NCBI RefSeq assembly: GCF_963517015.1
Contig: NZ_CAUQDV010000001.1
Span: 2,858,001 to 2,922,000, forward strand
Source: an uncultured Devosia sp.
GTDB lineage: Bacteria; Pseudomonadota; Alphaproteobacteria; Rhizobiales; Devosiaceae
DNA: 64,000 nt
Reading direction: 5' to 3'
Shown here: piece by piece, positions 8,596-18,205 of the stretch
Position numbering within the stretch: the stretch's first letter is position 1
How the letters are laid out: each line of letters starts with the position of its first letter
Position numbers and translations under genes: made by a program
Notes under the pieces: model-generated
The model's input: only the letters and a program-made list of their open reading frames with translations
Database searches by the model: none
Told to the model about the DNA's origin: nothing

Positions 8596-9885
8596 CTAGG
8601 CCAGGATAAGCGCTGGCGTTTCCGGGTCGTACCCGCCACTTGGGTCAATCGGCTTCCAGCTGTCGAGGCTACGACCTTTGTTACCGACGCAGAACTGCGC
8701 AACCGCGCTGCCACTTGCAAAGACCAGGTCGCGCTTGGTGGTCAGGCTACGGCCATCGTGAGCCAACTCCAGCAAGCCAGTGTGCTCCCACAGCGCACGA
8801 AGAAAGCGAATGCTGGAATTGGCGCTCGCGGCGGTACCAACCTTCACGTCGGAGCCCCGCAGAAGCAACCAGCGATCGTCAGCCTGGCGCGCGGCCAGAG
8901 CGACCAGACCACCGGCGAAATTCAGCTCAAAAATTTCGCCACGAGGAATCTGGTTGAATGGACGCACCGAAGCCAGCCTGCCCGGTTCCTGACGCGGCCC
9001 TGCCATAATCGAGCGCGCATGGCCAGACAGGAACATTACGCCGGCGTCGCGGAGCGCCAAGCAGGCTGCGGACAACATCACTTCGAGAGCGGCCAAACGA
9101 CCGGCAGAGGTGGTTGCACCGTCAGGAAGGCCGTTTATCAACACACGCTCACAAGCATGGTGTATCCGCGACCAGAGCAGCCTCTCGGCAACCTTTGCAT
9201 CGTCACCATCGAGATTGCCGTTCTCGTCCGTGATGACGATGATGGTGTCCACATCTGCGATAGGCTGCTGACCTGAGGCCACCCGCAAGCCCACGTCGTT
9301 GCTGGTTCCGACGTAAACCTCGGACTTGCTTGCGAGGATATAGACACCGGGGCGACGCAGTTCGTGGTCACGCGAAAGAGCTCGGCGGGCGTCCGCCTCC
9401 GCAACAGTCACGTTCGGCGAGAAGACCGCTGCATCAAGTCGAACAATTCCCCGCTGCTCAGGGGTAACCTGCGGATCCTGTTCGACGGTGGCTTCCGAAA
9501 CTGCCACCGACAAACCGTCGCACCCTGCCCCACCAGTCGGCTGGAATGGCGTACCGCCCTGATTTTCCGGATCGGGCTGAGGATCAGCCCGGCGCACGAC
9601 CGAGCTCGCATCGATAACGCCGCCTGTCTCAATGACGAGGATGTTCAGGTCAACCATGACCTGAATCGCCCCCACGGGGTCACAATGGCCCGCCAACTCG
9701 GCGATGATGTCGCCGACGCTGGCACTGCCGGTGTGATCGACAACAGCCAAGATCGTGACCTGCACCGATGCCGACATAAGCGGATGATAGATCAAACCGC
9801 CGACCAAGAGCGGCAGTTCATGCTGGACAGTTTGCGGAAAAGGGTTGCCGGGCGCGTGTGCGCCGGTAGAAAAGTACGTAGCCAT
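8596..9885 (-). CDS. GIY-YIG nuclease-domain protein with N-terminal winged-helix-like region
   Basis: A 429-residue protein. Residues 178-250 contain the GIY-YIG pattern: GVYIL at 180-184, VYVGTS at 190-195, R201, and a later glutamate (E234 in AERLLW) in the position expected for the metal-binding acid. This fold makes single-strand or double-strand DNA cuts. Residues 20-95 look like a winged helix (helical, hydrophobic pattern ending in a D-L-N-I-L-V wing), and 100-145 is a linker. The C-terminal third is unassigned. The start at 9885 has GAGG six bases upstream. It precedes the FtsH-like protease gene on the same strand. The GIY-YIG assignment is good; the function is unknown. Confidence 0.65.
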   Translation of the reverse strand: MATYFSTGAHAPGNPFPQTVQHELPLLVGGLIYHPLMSASVQVTILAVVDHTGSASVGDIIAELAGHCDPVGAIQVMVDLNILVIETGGVIDASSVVRRADPQPDPENQGGTPFQPTGGAGCDGLSVAVSEATVEQDPQVTPEQRGIVRLDAAVFSPNVTVAEADARRALSRDHELRRPGVYILASKSEVYVGTSNDVGLRVASGQQPIADVDTIIVITDENGNLDGDDAKVAERLLWSRIHHACERVLINGLPDGATTSAGRLAALEVMLSAACLALRDAGVMFLSGHARSIMAGPRQEPGRLASVRPFNQIPRGEIFELNFAGGLVALAARQADDRWLLLRGSDVKVGTAASANSSIRFLRALWEHTGLLELAHDGRSLTTKRDLVFASGSAVAQFCVGNKGRSLDSWKPIDPSGGYDPETPALILA

Positions 9886-10348
9886 GTATGCCTCTGTTTG
9901 CGCAGGGGTTGCATGGTTAGACTGGCGGCAGTGTTGGAAGCGCTGCCGTCGGTCGCTTGTTGGAAGCAAGCGGCCAGCTAACCATCATCGGGCCGATTCG
10001 GCGTCGACCTGTATAAGATGAGGCATCCAACGAAGTCTTCAAGACACACCTCGATCGCATGGTAAACACCAGCTAATGGGGCTTTTGATCGAGCCATTGA
10101 ACAGCATGGGCAACAGATCTAACTACTGCGCCACCCAACGTCTCTCACCGTAGATAATGCGCATTGCGCTGACATCTAGCGGATCACTGTCTATCTTGGT
10201 TCGATCCACAGCAAGCTCCGCCGGTACAGGATACGAGCACACGGACGTTATACTAAGCGTGTAGTTTGCGGCCATTCAACTTGAACCGACTGAGGCTTCA
10301 TGCTCCCATGCAAGCGTTTGATTGAAGGTTTGATTTAGGGGAATATTT
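9886..10348. other. 463-bp divergent intergenic region
   Basis: This gap separates the minus-strand GIY-YIG/protease pair from the plus-strand Z1 operon and should hold both promoters. A TATACT hexamer at 10249-10254 could be a -10 box for the Z1 operon, but I see no convincing -35 partner. GTTTGATT is repeated at 10316-10323 and 10328-10335, just before the ribosome binding site of the Z1 gene, and could be an operator. No gene is visible. Confidence 0.4.
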
Positions 10349-12970
10349 TTGCCGGGGCCGCAAGTAGAGACGTTTGTTCGTCAGATCCAACAAAAATTGC
10401 CGCGCACGAAGGACCTTGAAGCGGCAGTCGCCGAGGTCAAATCGGATCTCGACAACCTAATCGTCGGCCTAGCGAATCAACTTGCATCCGAAATTGACGA
10501 GGCAAAAGCCATCGTCGCGAAGCAGTTCGATTCCATCGAAATACTCCACACGCACTCGCTCATCCGCAAACGTGAGCGGTGGTACTTTGGATCAAGGCCA
10601 ACCGATCTGCACTGGCCTGCTGTCAAGGATTACCTAACCAATGCGAAGGGCTGGCATCCCGAGGACGTGAAGGCGATCGACGAGGCTGCCAGCGAGGTCG
10701 TGTCGCTGCTGGGCAATCCCGATCAGAAGCAGTTCTCAAGCCGTGGCCTGGTGGTGGGATACGTGCAGTCTGGCAAGACTGCCAACATGACCGGCGTCAT
10801 CTCCAAGGCGCTCGACGCTGGCTACAATACGATTATTGTGTTGGCAGGTCTCACCAACAAGCTCAGATTTCAGACCCAGCTTCGGCTGTACAAGGACCTC
10901 GTGGAGCGCAACCCGCTACACTGGCAGGTGTTGACGCCTAACGAAGAGAACAAGGACTTCAGAGCCCCTGCACAAGGCGGCTTCCTATCTCATACTGACA
11001 AGGCGCAACTAGCAGTCATCAAAAAGAACGTGTCGCCATTGGGACAACTGCGCGATGCCGTTGAAAAGACGCTGCCCGCAGCGCTGGATCGGTTGAGAAT
11101 TCTGGTGATCGACGACGAATGCGATCAGGGCAGTGTCAACTCGGCTCGTGGCGAGCTTAGCATGACCGCCATCAACCAGCGCATCCGGGAGCTCCTGCAG
11201 ATGCTCCCGGCCGCAACATACGTCGGCTACACCGCCACCCCGTTCGCTAACGTCCTCATCGACCCATACCGTAAGCAGGGTCAGGAGCTGGACGACCTGT
11301 ATCCTCGTGATTTCATCACCGCGCTGCCCCGCCCGCAGCGCTACTTCGGTACTGAACAGCTGTTCGGCCGCACGCCAGCTGACCCAGCAAACGTCACCCC
11401 TGAGGAAGACGGGCTGGATATGATCCGCCCCGTCCCTGAGGACGATGAGAAGCAGTTGCAGCCCGCCACGCGTCAGGCTCGCAATAGCTTCCAGCCGGCT
11501 ATGACAGAGAGCCTCGAACGGTCATTGCTCTATTTCTTGGCCTGCTGCGCAGTGCGACGCGCAAGAGGCAACGCCGACCAGCACATGTCGATGTTGGTCC
11601 ACACGTCGGCCTACGTTTCGGCCCACGAACGCTTGGCCTCGTTGATCCGAGGTTGGCTTGATGTAAACGACGATGCCATTCGAGATCCGAGTTCGGAGAT
11701 GGGGCAGAAACTCGCTGACATCTGGACCGATGAGCAGGGTCGGCTGCCCGGTGACATTACCGATGCTCAGAACATTGATCTGGAAGAAATTCAAAGGCTC
11801 CTGCCCGACGTGTTGGACGCCTTGGAAGTCGCGGTGGAGAACGGGGCGAGTGATGACCGCATCGACTACACCAAAGGCCCGAAGACCTATGTAATCGTCG
11901 GCGGTTCCATCCTTGCCCGCGGGCTCACCCTCGAAGGACTCATGATGAGTTATTTCCTTCGAACGGCGAACCAATACGATACTCTGCTGCAGATGGGCCG
12001 GTGGTTCGGCTACAGGCCCAAGTATGAGGACCTTCCAAGGATCGCGATGCCGGAGGACCTCCGAACCAAGTTCCGATCGATGGCAACGGTGGAACAAGAA
12101 ATCCGCGATGACATAGCAGCGTACGGTTCGCGTGAACTATCACCGATGGATATCGCCGTTCGCATACGTGCGATCCCCGGCATGGCCATAACTGCGGCAA
12201 ACAAGATGAAGGCGGCGCGCCAATGCGCCATCAGCTTCTGGGGAACCCACCGCCAGACATTCAGGTTTGACCATCAAAACAAAGATCTGTTGGAGGCCAA
12301 CTGGGGAGCTGGTGCAGAACTAGTGAGCCGCGCTGAAGCTCTTGGGCTCAGGCAAGCCGGCTCGGCCAAGTTGTGGACCGGCGTTCCGAAATCTTCGGTC
12401 ATCCGATTTTTTGAGGAGTATCAGGCAGATCTTTCGCATGCCGATCTGGATCGAAAAATCATCCTCGACTTCATCGAAAAGAGCGATCCCCGTCTCTCGA
12501 AATGGAACGTCGGCATTGTCGAAACAGGTAAAGGCAGGCCGTCTTCCACTCCACTCGGAAAGGCAGGGAGTGTGAACATGGTCAACCGTGCACGCCTAGA
12601 CGGCGGCGGCGTTGCAGATATCAAAGCGCTGATGTCGAAACAGGACGTCGCTTTCGACTGCGAATTGGTGGATGCCTCGGACCTCGGATGGGAGGATCTG
12701 AAAGCAGCTAGGTCCAAGGCGCTTGGCGCCGATGTACCACTATTGCTTCTGTATCCGATCGACCGGACCTCACCTCCCCAGAACTCGGGTGGCGCACGAG
12801 TCGCCCTGAATGCCGTTGCGGATGTCCTAGGCTACGGCGTGGTCTTCCCAGGCTCTGTGAAGGAGGGGGGCGATTTCGTGTCGGTGGAACTGCGTCCGCT
12901 GTCCGCGGACGAGATCGAGAACATCGAAGCGGAAGAGCTGGCCCAAGCGGAGGCAGCAGGTGTCGTCTGA
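10349..12970 (+). CDS. Z1-domain SF2-type ATPase/helicase of a GHKL-associated restriction system
   Basis: An 873-residue protein with superfamily 2 motor motifs: Walker A VGYVQSGKT at 136-144, a DDECD box near 255, YTATPFAN (motif III-like) near 290, then ARGLTLEGL near 522 and QMGRWFGY near 548, which are the signatures of the Z1 domain. Z1 proteins were described as the motor partner of MORC/MutL-like ATPases in bacterial restriction-modification operons. Translation likely starts at TTG 10349 behind an AGGGGAA ribosome site. It overlaps the next gene by 11 bp, so the five genes to 17761 are translationally coupled. By family it probably translocates on or remodels DNA to deliver the nuclease partner. 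Confidence 0.88.
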   Translation: MPGPQVETFVRQIQQKLPRTKDLEAAVAEVKSDLDNLIVGLANQLASEIDEAKAIVAKQFDSIEILHTHSLIRKRERWYFGSRPTDLHWPAVKDYLTNAKGWHPEDVKAIDEAASEVVSLLGNPDQKQFSSRGLVVGYVQSGKTANMTGVISKALDAGYNTIIVLAGLTNKLRFQTQLRLYKDLVERNPLHWQVLTPNEENKDFRAPAQGGFLSHTDKAQLAVIKKNVSPLGQLRDAVEKTLPAALDRLRILVIDDECDQGSVNSARGELSMTAINQRIRELLQMLPAATYVGYTATPFANVLIDPYRKQGQELDDLYPRDFITALPRPQRYFGTEQLFGRTPADPANVTPEEDGLDMIRPVPEDDEKQLQPATRQARNSFQPAMTESLERSLLYFLACCAVRRARGNADQHMSMLVHTSAYVSAHERLASLIRGWLDVNDDAIRDPSSEMGQKLADIWTDEQGRLPGDITDAQNIDLEEIQRLLPDVLDALEVAVENGASDDRIDYTKGPKTYVIVGGSILARGLTLEGLMMSYFLRTANQYDTLLQMGRWFGYRPKYEDLPRIAMPEDLRTKFRSMATVEQEIRDDIAAYGSRELSPMDIAVRIRAIPGMAITAANKMKAARQCAISFWGTHRQTFRFDHQNKDLLEANWGAGAELVSRAEALGLRQAGSAKLWTGVPKSSVIRFFEEYQADLSHADLDRKIILDFIEKSDPRLSKWNVGIVETGKGRPSSTPLGKAGSVNMVNRARLDGGGVADIKALMSKQDVAFDCELVDASDLGWEDLKAARSKALGADVPLLLLYPIDRTSPPQNSGGARVALNAVADVLGYGVVFPGSVKEGGDFVSVELRPLSADEIENIEAEELAQAEAAGVV

Positions 12971-13979
12971 GGGCCAAGCCTACGCGGCCACAGAAGGGTG
13001 GACCATCCTTCGCGCCGGTGTTTCCACCTCGAGCAATCTGGAAATCCCCACGGTACGAACTGAAGTTAACTCGCCTGCTGGGCCTGTCAGGTTGGCAGTC
13101 GGCCCAGGCGGTGAGCCCCGCGTTCTGCTGCCGCTGGCAGACCGTGATCCAGTACGAGCAATCGTCGAAGCTCCGTCGTTGCGCATCAGCGTTACCCATC
13201 TGACCCAAGGCGGAAAGCAGCTTCGCTTCCTGGACATCATGTGCACGGCCAAGCACTTGGATGGCGCATTTGCGGACGTCGTGGACGCGATACTTTTGCG
13301 CGTCGAGCAAGGCCTATCGAGCCTCGAGGCCGCCTGGACAACGTTGGAGGACTTTCGCAGTCTTCTTCTTGAACAGGTCGACACTGGCCCAACTCTCGAA
13401 AGGATGGCTGGGCTAGCGGGTGAACTACTCATCCTGAACCGCCTCGTCGACCGATCACCTGCGGCATGGAGAGCATGGAGGGGTCCTGCAGGAGACCGGC
13501 ACGACTTTCGAAGTGGCTCCACTTCGCTTGAGGTTAAATCGACCCTCAAACAAGGGAAGTCCACGATCGTCGTGCACGGCCTCCATCAGCTTGAACCGAA
13601 CGTGAACGGCTGCCTCTACCTCAGCCATCTGACCTTGGAACCCTCGGCCGGGGGGCTTCTCTCCATCGGCGACCTGGCCCATCGAGCCCTCTCTAGGGTC
13701 GACGACCCAGGTCAGCTTCAGCTCACTCTCGTAGATGCCGGCTGCCGAGATCCGGGATCACCCCAGTGGAACAGACAGCAGTTCAATCTGGAGGCGGAGG
13801 CCTTTTATGAGGTCAGCGATGAGTTTCCGCGTTTGGTTCCGGCGTCGCTGGTAGGGGGCAAGGCACCCGTTGGTGTGTCTGCCGTCGAGTACAATGTGGA
13901 TCTAGCTACGGCGTCGTCGTGTCTTCGGGACCAAGTGCGACAGAAATCCGTCGAGGACGAGCTGATAAAATGCCTTTGA
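12960..13979 (+). CDS. PD-(D/E)XK motif protein (DUF4420-like)
   Basis: A 339-residue protein starting with GTG inside the end of the Z1 gene, with GGAGG upstream. The nuclease-type core is visible at about residues 180-193, where DRHDF is followed by SLEVK, giving the D-x(n)-E-V-K pattern of PD-(D/E)XK enzymes. The size and the position beside Z1 and GHKL genes match the DUF4420 family of restriction-associated proteins. It is the likely DNA-cutting subunit of this operon. It overlaps the next gene by 10 bp. The family assignment is from memory of its motifs and neighbours; cleavage specificity is unknown. Confidence 0.8.
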   Translation: MSSEGQAYAATEGWTILRAGVSTSSNLEIPTVRTEVNSPAGPVRLAVGPGGEPRVLLPLADRDPVRAIVEAPSLRISVTHLTQGGKQLRFLDIMCTAKHLDGAFADVVDAILLRVEQGLSSLEAAWTTLEDFRSLLLEQVDTGPTLERMAGLAGELLILNRLVDRSPAAWRAWRGPAGDRHDFRSGSTSLEVKSTLKQGKSTIVVHGLHQLEPNVNGCLYLSHLTLEPSAGGLLSIGDLAHRALSRVDDPGQLQLTLVDAGCRDPGSPQWNRQQFNLEAEAFYEVSDEFPRLVPASLVGGKAPVGVSAVEYNVDLATASSCLRDQVRQKSVEDELIKCL

Positions 13980-15814
13980 CGTCGCTGCATCTTCATTCTG
14001 AGCCATATGGAAGCACAGGAAACATAGGCGAAAACTTCCGTCGCCTGCTCGGAGCTCCAACGTTAGATGCGTTGCAGACCGTGGTTCGGGAGTCCGTTCA
14101 GAACATCGCCGATGCCGCGCAACTGGGAGGCGGTCCCGAGATCGAAATCCGCATCAGAACCCTGACCGATGAGCAGGTTCGTTACCTTAAGGAGCATGTC
14201 CTCACCGACCTTCCCGCGCAGGCGGACTCTCGGGATCAATTGAGTGAGTTCCTGTCCCGTTCGGCTCCCGTTGTCATGGAGATCTGTGATTTCGGGACGA
14301 CCGGCCTCGGCGGGCCGACAAGAGCAGACAGAATTCCCGTTGACGCCAAACGGACCGACTTTGTCGACTTCCTGCGGAACATTGGAACCCCGCGCGACAC
14401 ACAGCACGGCGGGGGCACGTATGGCTTCGGCAAGGTCGCACTCTACCGCGTTAGCAGGTGCAGCACGATCCTGGTGGACACGTTGCCATCTGATGGTTCC
14501 CCAAGGCGGTTGATGGGCTGCCACATCGGACCATCGTTCGAAATACCCGACGCCGGAATGCGCCGCCGCTTTACTGGCCGTCATTGGTTCGGCGTACCCG
14601 ATCCAGTCGATGGGATTGCAGATCCCGCTGTTGGCCCTGACGCAGAGGCGCTTGCAGAAGCGCTTGGCTTCCCACCAAGAAGCACCGGCCGAACAGGTAC
14701 ATCCATCATGATCCTCGACTTCGACACCGAAGGCGAGACTGTTGAGGATGCAGGCCGAAGAGTGATCGAGACACTCCTGTGGAATTTTTGGCCCCGGATG
14801 ATGAGCGACACACCGGACGCCCGTCGCTTCCGTTGCTCCATCGAGGCAGAGGGCAAGCGCCTCTCGGTCCCCCTTCCCGAGGAAGTGCCGCCGCTCGATC
14901 TGTTCGCCAAGGCAATGCGCGGAGCTAGATCGGGGTCGGGAAACGATGTCCGGCCGATCGCAAGCCAACGCCCGATACGACAGCTCGGCCGTCTCGCAGT
15001 CGAGAAGGGCCTGCGTTCGCCAAGGCGCCCCCTTGTCGCCGTAGACAGCCTCCTCCCAGCTGCCTCTCACCACATTGCCCTTATGCGACCGGTCGAACTG
15101 GTCGTGAAGTATCTCGAGGGGAATCCTCTACCGGAAGAGCGCCTTGAATGGGCGGGTGTGTTTCTGGTCAGCGATGACGACGAGATCGAACGCGCTTTCG
15201 CCGATGCAGAGCCACCTGCGCACGACGATTGGATACCGGACAACCTTCCCCGCGGACATTCAAAGACCTACGTCAACGTCGCGCTCCAACGACTGAAAGG
15301 ACACGCGCTAGACATTGGTGGCGCTGGACGCGCCCCTTCCAGCCTCACAGGCAGCTCAGGTCCGCCTCTCGCCCGCGTGGCCGGTCGGCTTGGCGCGTCG
15401 CTTGAGAGCGTTGGTGGAGACGGTGCCGGCAAACGGCGGGGTGCTGGAGGTGGTGGTGGCGGTAGGCCAACTCGCGCGCGCGCTTCAAAGCCCGTTTTCG
15501 ATCGCCTAGCCCGTGACGATAACGGCACCTTGGCCATCTTCACAACGCGAGTACAGCAGGACACTCAGCAGTCGGGCCTTGCTCTAGCCACGCGCGCATC
15601 GGTCTCAGTCGAGGGCGGCAGTGCAGCCGCCACCGACGAGTTGGGACTTCAACCGTCCGTCGCATACATTGTACGCATGGAGGACGGTGAAGTGGTGTGG
15701 GCCGATTCCATAGATCTCGATGGCGACGAAGGCTTATTCGAAATTGGTGTAAGAATGCGTGGCGACTATGCAGTTCTCGTTGACGCAGAAGTCCTTACGG
15801 AGCCTGCTTCTTGA
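13970..15814 (+). CDS. GHKL (MORC/MutL-like) ATPase of the restriction operon
   Basis: A 614-residue protein with a GHKL ATP-binding fold in its N-terminal 200 residues: N-box ESVQNIADA 41-49, the D-x-G-x-G-type box DFGTTGLGG 107-115, and a glycine lid GGTYGFGKVALY 148-159. Such ATPases dimerise on ATP binding and clamp DNA; the MORC/MutL-like type recurs in restriction operons with Z1 proteins, PD-(D/E)XK nucleases and C5 methylases. The middle part has a glycine-rich low-complexity stretch near residue 490 before a C-terminal beta-rich domain. I chose the ATG at 13970, which overlaps the preceding stop by 10 bp; an upstream in-frame start at 13919 lies deep in the previous gene. Confidence 0.85.
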   Translation: MPLTSLHLHSEPYGSTGNIGENFRRLLGAPTLDALQTVVRESVQNIADAAQLGGGPEIEIRIRTLTDEQVRYLKEHVLTDLPAQADSRDQLSEFLSRSAPVVMEICDFGTTGLGGPTRADRIPVDAKRTDFVDFLRNIGTPRDTQHGGGTYGFGKVALYRVSRCSTILVDTLPSDGSPRRLMGCHIGPSFEIPDAGMRRRFTGRHWFGVPDPVDGIADPAVGPDAEALAEALGFPPRSTGRTGTSIMILDFDTEGETVEDAGRRVIETLLWNFWPRMMSDTPDARRFRCSIEAEGKRLSVPLPEEVPPLDLFAKAMRGARSGSGNDVRPIASQRPIRQLGRLAVEKGLRSPRRPLVAVDSLLPAASHHIALMRPVELVVKYLEGNPLPEERLEWAGVFLVSDDDEIERAFADAEPPAHDDWIPDNLPRGHSKTYVNVALQRLKGHALDIGGAGRAPSSLTGSSGPPLARVAGRLGASLESVGGDGAGKRRGAGGGGGGRPTRARASKPVFDRLARDDNGTLAIFTTRVQQDTQQSGLALATRASVSVEGGSAAATDELGLQPSVAYIVRMEDGEVVWADSIDLDGDEGLFEIGVRMRGDYAVLVDAEVLTEPAS

Positions 15815-16710
15815 GTACCCGGATCGCCTTGCCGTTTCTCACTCTTCGAGATTCCACCGTGAACGCCTCTCCGTGGGAGTTGTCGTTCAACGGCGATGAC
15901 TGGACGATGCACGATGAGTTCGTCCCAGATTGGGATGCGGCATCGACCCTGTGGTTTCGTCGACAGGTTGCGCTCGATGCGGAGGCTTCCGCCAACGACC
16001 TGGGCATACCTCGCGAAGAGCTGCGACTATCAGTTGCGATACGCGTGGGCACCGGACAGGGGCGCATTCCCCGCACCATCATCCATCGAGAGGCCAGAGA
16101 GCTCGGCCAGGAAACCGTGGATCTATCGTTCGCGCTGACCGGTGAGCGGTTGTCGGCCATGATCGATATCAGCACCGAGATCGTGCTCGCAGTTCCGCCA
16201 GCGCGAGCTGATCAGCTTGCACCGTCTCGAGTCGGTGACCGTCTTTGGCAGGATCGCAGTCGGCTGCGGCTGGAGGGAGAGGAACCACGGTTCCCGATTG
16301 AGGTTGCGGACCTGTCAAAGCTGCTCGGTAGCGCCCTTGCTGCATCGGCGCCTTGGTATCTGCACTGGTCACCCCGAGACTGGACGCGAGACTTTCATGG
16401 CGCGATACGGCTCTATCTCAGCGAGGCCGACCCAGAGTTCGTGTCCAAGGTTGAGGCGCAGGATTCCCACATCCTCCAGGCAATACTGGGGGATGTCATC
16501 GGACAGGTCTGCGAGAGGCTGATCACCGATCCATCTGCTGCTGACCTCATCGCAAACTCTGAGCCGGGCACACTTGCTGCGCAAGCTTCCGCTTGGCTGC
16601 GCGAGGCTTGGCCAAACAGGGACGTGGCGCACATTCAGACTGTGCTGGAAAATCGGCCAGGAACATTTCGATCCACACTTCTGGCTCTAGCCGAGCAGAG
16701 CGAGAGCTAG
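15811..16710 (+). CDS. Uncharacterised subunit of the GHKL/Z1 operon (299 aa)
   Basis: The gene starts with TTG overlapping the preceding TGA by 4 bp, so it is translated by re-initiation from the GHKL gene. The 299-residue product is acidic, has no signal peptide or membrane helix, and I recognise no catalytic motif. Residues 1-110 look beta-rich, including a WELSFNGDDW stretch; the rest is helical. Fixed position in a five-gene coupled operon implies it is a structural or regulatory subunit of the restriction machinery, possibly a bridge between the ATPases and the nuclease. That is inference from context only. Confidence 0.7.
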   Translation: MSTRIALPFLTLRDSTVNASPWELSFNGDDWTMHDEFVPDWDAASTLWFRRQVALDAEASANDLGIPREELRLSVAIRVGTGQGRIPRTIIHREARELGQETVDLSFALTGERLSAMIDISTEIVLAVPPARADQLAPSRVGDRLWQDRSRLRLEGEEPRFPIEVADLSKLLGSALAASAPWYLHWSPRDWTRDFHGAIRLYLSEADPEFVSKVEAQDSHILQAILGDVIGQVCERLITDPSAADLIANSEPGTLAAQASAWLREAWPNRDVAHIQTVLENRPGTFRSTLLALAEQSES

Positions 16711-16711
16711 C

Positions 16712-17761
16712 ATGGTGAAGCTTCTTCCCCGCTTGTCGGGACCTCCTGCAGAACTGTTGCTAGAGGAATTCTTCCGCGCCGGCGCCAAGTCTTGGTCAGG
16801 TTTCGATGCGGATGACCTTCCCGATGCGGCTAGGTTCGCCGCAACTGGCGGGTCCCGTTTGGGTGCCGCCGAACTAGCCGAGTTTCGGTCTGGGCTGATG
16901 GTTATAGCCCAACAACATGGCTTCGGAACCGAGGGCGGCGGCCGCGCTGGCCATGCAGAATTTGACGCTGCTGTTTCGGCTTGGCTGGCAGACCACCCAC
17001 TTCTTGGAAGCGGGGAAGCTCTGCGCGATGATGTCTGGACCTTCGTCGGTGTGGTGCTGGCACCCGACGTCGTACACTGGCGCTTTGGAACATCCTCTGA
17101 ACGATACCATGGCGGCATCCGCAACACTTTCCAAAGGCTCTGGATGCGAGGTCAGGCACTCGACCGCGGTGTCGGCAGCGCTGACCGTTGGCATCTCGTG
17201 GAACAGCTAACCGAAGATGCCCTCGTCCAGATAACAGAACGCCCAAGCATTGGTGGCGACGCAATATTGGCGTCAGCGCTGGCAGAGGCTTGGGTCCGCG
17301 GCTCTAAGATTCATGGCCGTGGAGCAATGGAAGCAGTAATGAGGCGAGCGGCGTTACGGACAAGAGTATGGAACGAACTCCGGACCCTCAGCTCCCTGCC
17401 ACAATCCGAACTGGCGGCAATGATGGACGCCGCCATGGAGATTCCTGAAACACCTGAGGCTGTCCCCGTAGCTACTGCGGCGCCGACCGACCTTCTTTCG
17501 AGCGTTGGACTGATCGAGGCCGAGGCTGCCAAGTATTCGCTGTTGTCGCCAAAGTCCCGTTTAGCATTGGATAATCTGAGGTCTGGTTCCCCACTATCCG
17601 AAAGCGACCGCAACGCTCTGAGGCATCTTAGCGAGAGGTTGCGCCTCTTTCGCGTTTCGCAGAGCGGTACCAATCCGATCAACGATATCCTCGGAAATCC
17701 CAAGGCCGAGGCCACGGAACCGACACCCAAGAAGCGATGGAGCCTTTGGAAAAAGACCTAG
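16712..17761 (+). CDS. DUF6339-like protein, last gene of the GHKL/Z1 operon
   Basis: A 349-residue protein starting with ATG one base after the previous stop. The opening KLLPRLSGPPAELLLEEF and the stretch around RDDVWTFVGVVLAPDVVHWRFG resemble the DUF6339 family found beside restriction-modification genes; I recall this family from context and cannot check it. It is largely helical, with a proline/alanine-rich linker near residue 250 and a basic C-terminal tail (PKKRWSLWKKT) that could contact DNA. It ends 9 bp before the convergent vsr gene. No enzymatic motif is visible. Confidence 0.7.
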   Translation: MVKLLPRLSGPPAELLLEEFFRAGAKSWSGFDADDLPDAARFAATGGSRLGAAELAEFRSGLMVIAQQHGFGTEGGGRAGHAEFDAAVSAWLADHPLLGSGEALRDDVWTFVGVVLAPDVVHWRFGTSSERYHGGIRNTFQRLWMRGQALDRGVGSADRWHLVEQLTEDALVQITERPSIGGDAILASALAEAWVRGSKIHGRGAMEAVMRRAALRTRVWNELRTLSSLPQSELAAMMDAAMEIPETPEAVPVATAAPTDLLSSVGLIEAEAAKYSLLSPKSRLALDNLRSGSPLSESDRNALRHLSERLRLFRVSQSGTNPINDILGNPKAEATEPTPKKRWSLWKKT

Positions 17762-17770
17762 CGCTGTCGT

Positions 17771-18205
17771 TCAGTGCTGCGCGACGGCGCCGGTAGACAT
17801 GGCAAACAGCTGGATCGCTTCGGCGACTGCGGTCGGCGAACGCTTGATGTCACACTCCCACGCGACGTAGATGCGCCAGCCGGCTTCAACGAGCTTGTTG
17901 GCGTTTCCCACGTCGCGCTCTACGTTCCTTGAGAACTTTTCATGCCAGAATTCGGCATTGGCAGCCGGTGTTGTGCAGTACCTGCAGTCGGAGTGCCTGT
18001 GCCAGAAACAGCCATGTACGAACACAGCCAGCCTATGTTTGGGCAAAACAATGTCTGGACGCCCAGGAAGATCGGGTACGTGCAGGCGAAACCGGAGCCC
18101 TTTTGCGTGCAGCGCTGACCGCAGTCGCATCTCAGGCTTGGTGTTTCGCCCCCGAATTCTAGACATATTGTGGCTTCGTTGTTCCTTAGTATGAACGTCA
18201 GCCAA
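17771..18205 (-). CDS. vsr: Very short patch repair endonuclease (Vsr)
   Basis: A 144-residue mismatch endonuclease that nicks 5' to T in T:G mismatches produced when 5-methylcytosine deaminates. The Vsr hallmark residues fall at the same numbers as in the E. coli enzyme: D51 in GRPDIV, H64 in FVHGCFW and H69 in FWHRH. The NMSRIRGRNTKPE box that opens the family is at 13-25, and C-x-Y/C-type zinc ligands follow (C66, C74, C77). It overlaps the 3' end of the C5-methyltransferase gene by 8 bp and is clearly its companion. In some restriction operons a Vsr-fold protein also serves as the nuclease. Confidence 0.95.
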   Translation of the reverse strand: MADVHTKEQRSHNMSRIRGRNTKPEMRLRSALHAKGLRFRLHVPDLPGRPDIVLPKHRLAVFVHGCFWHRHSDCRYCTTPAANAEFWHEKFSRNVERDVGNANKLVEAGWRIYVAWECDIKRSPTAVAEAIQLFAMSTGAVAQH

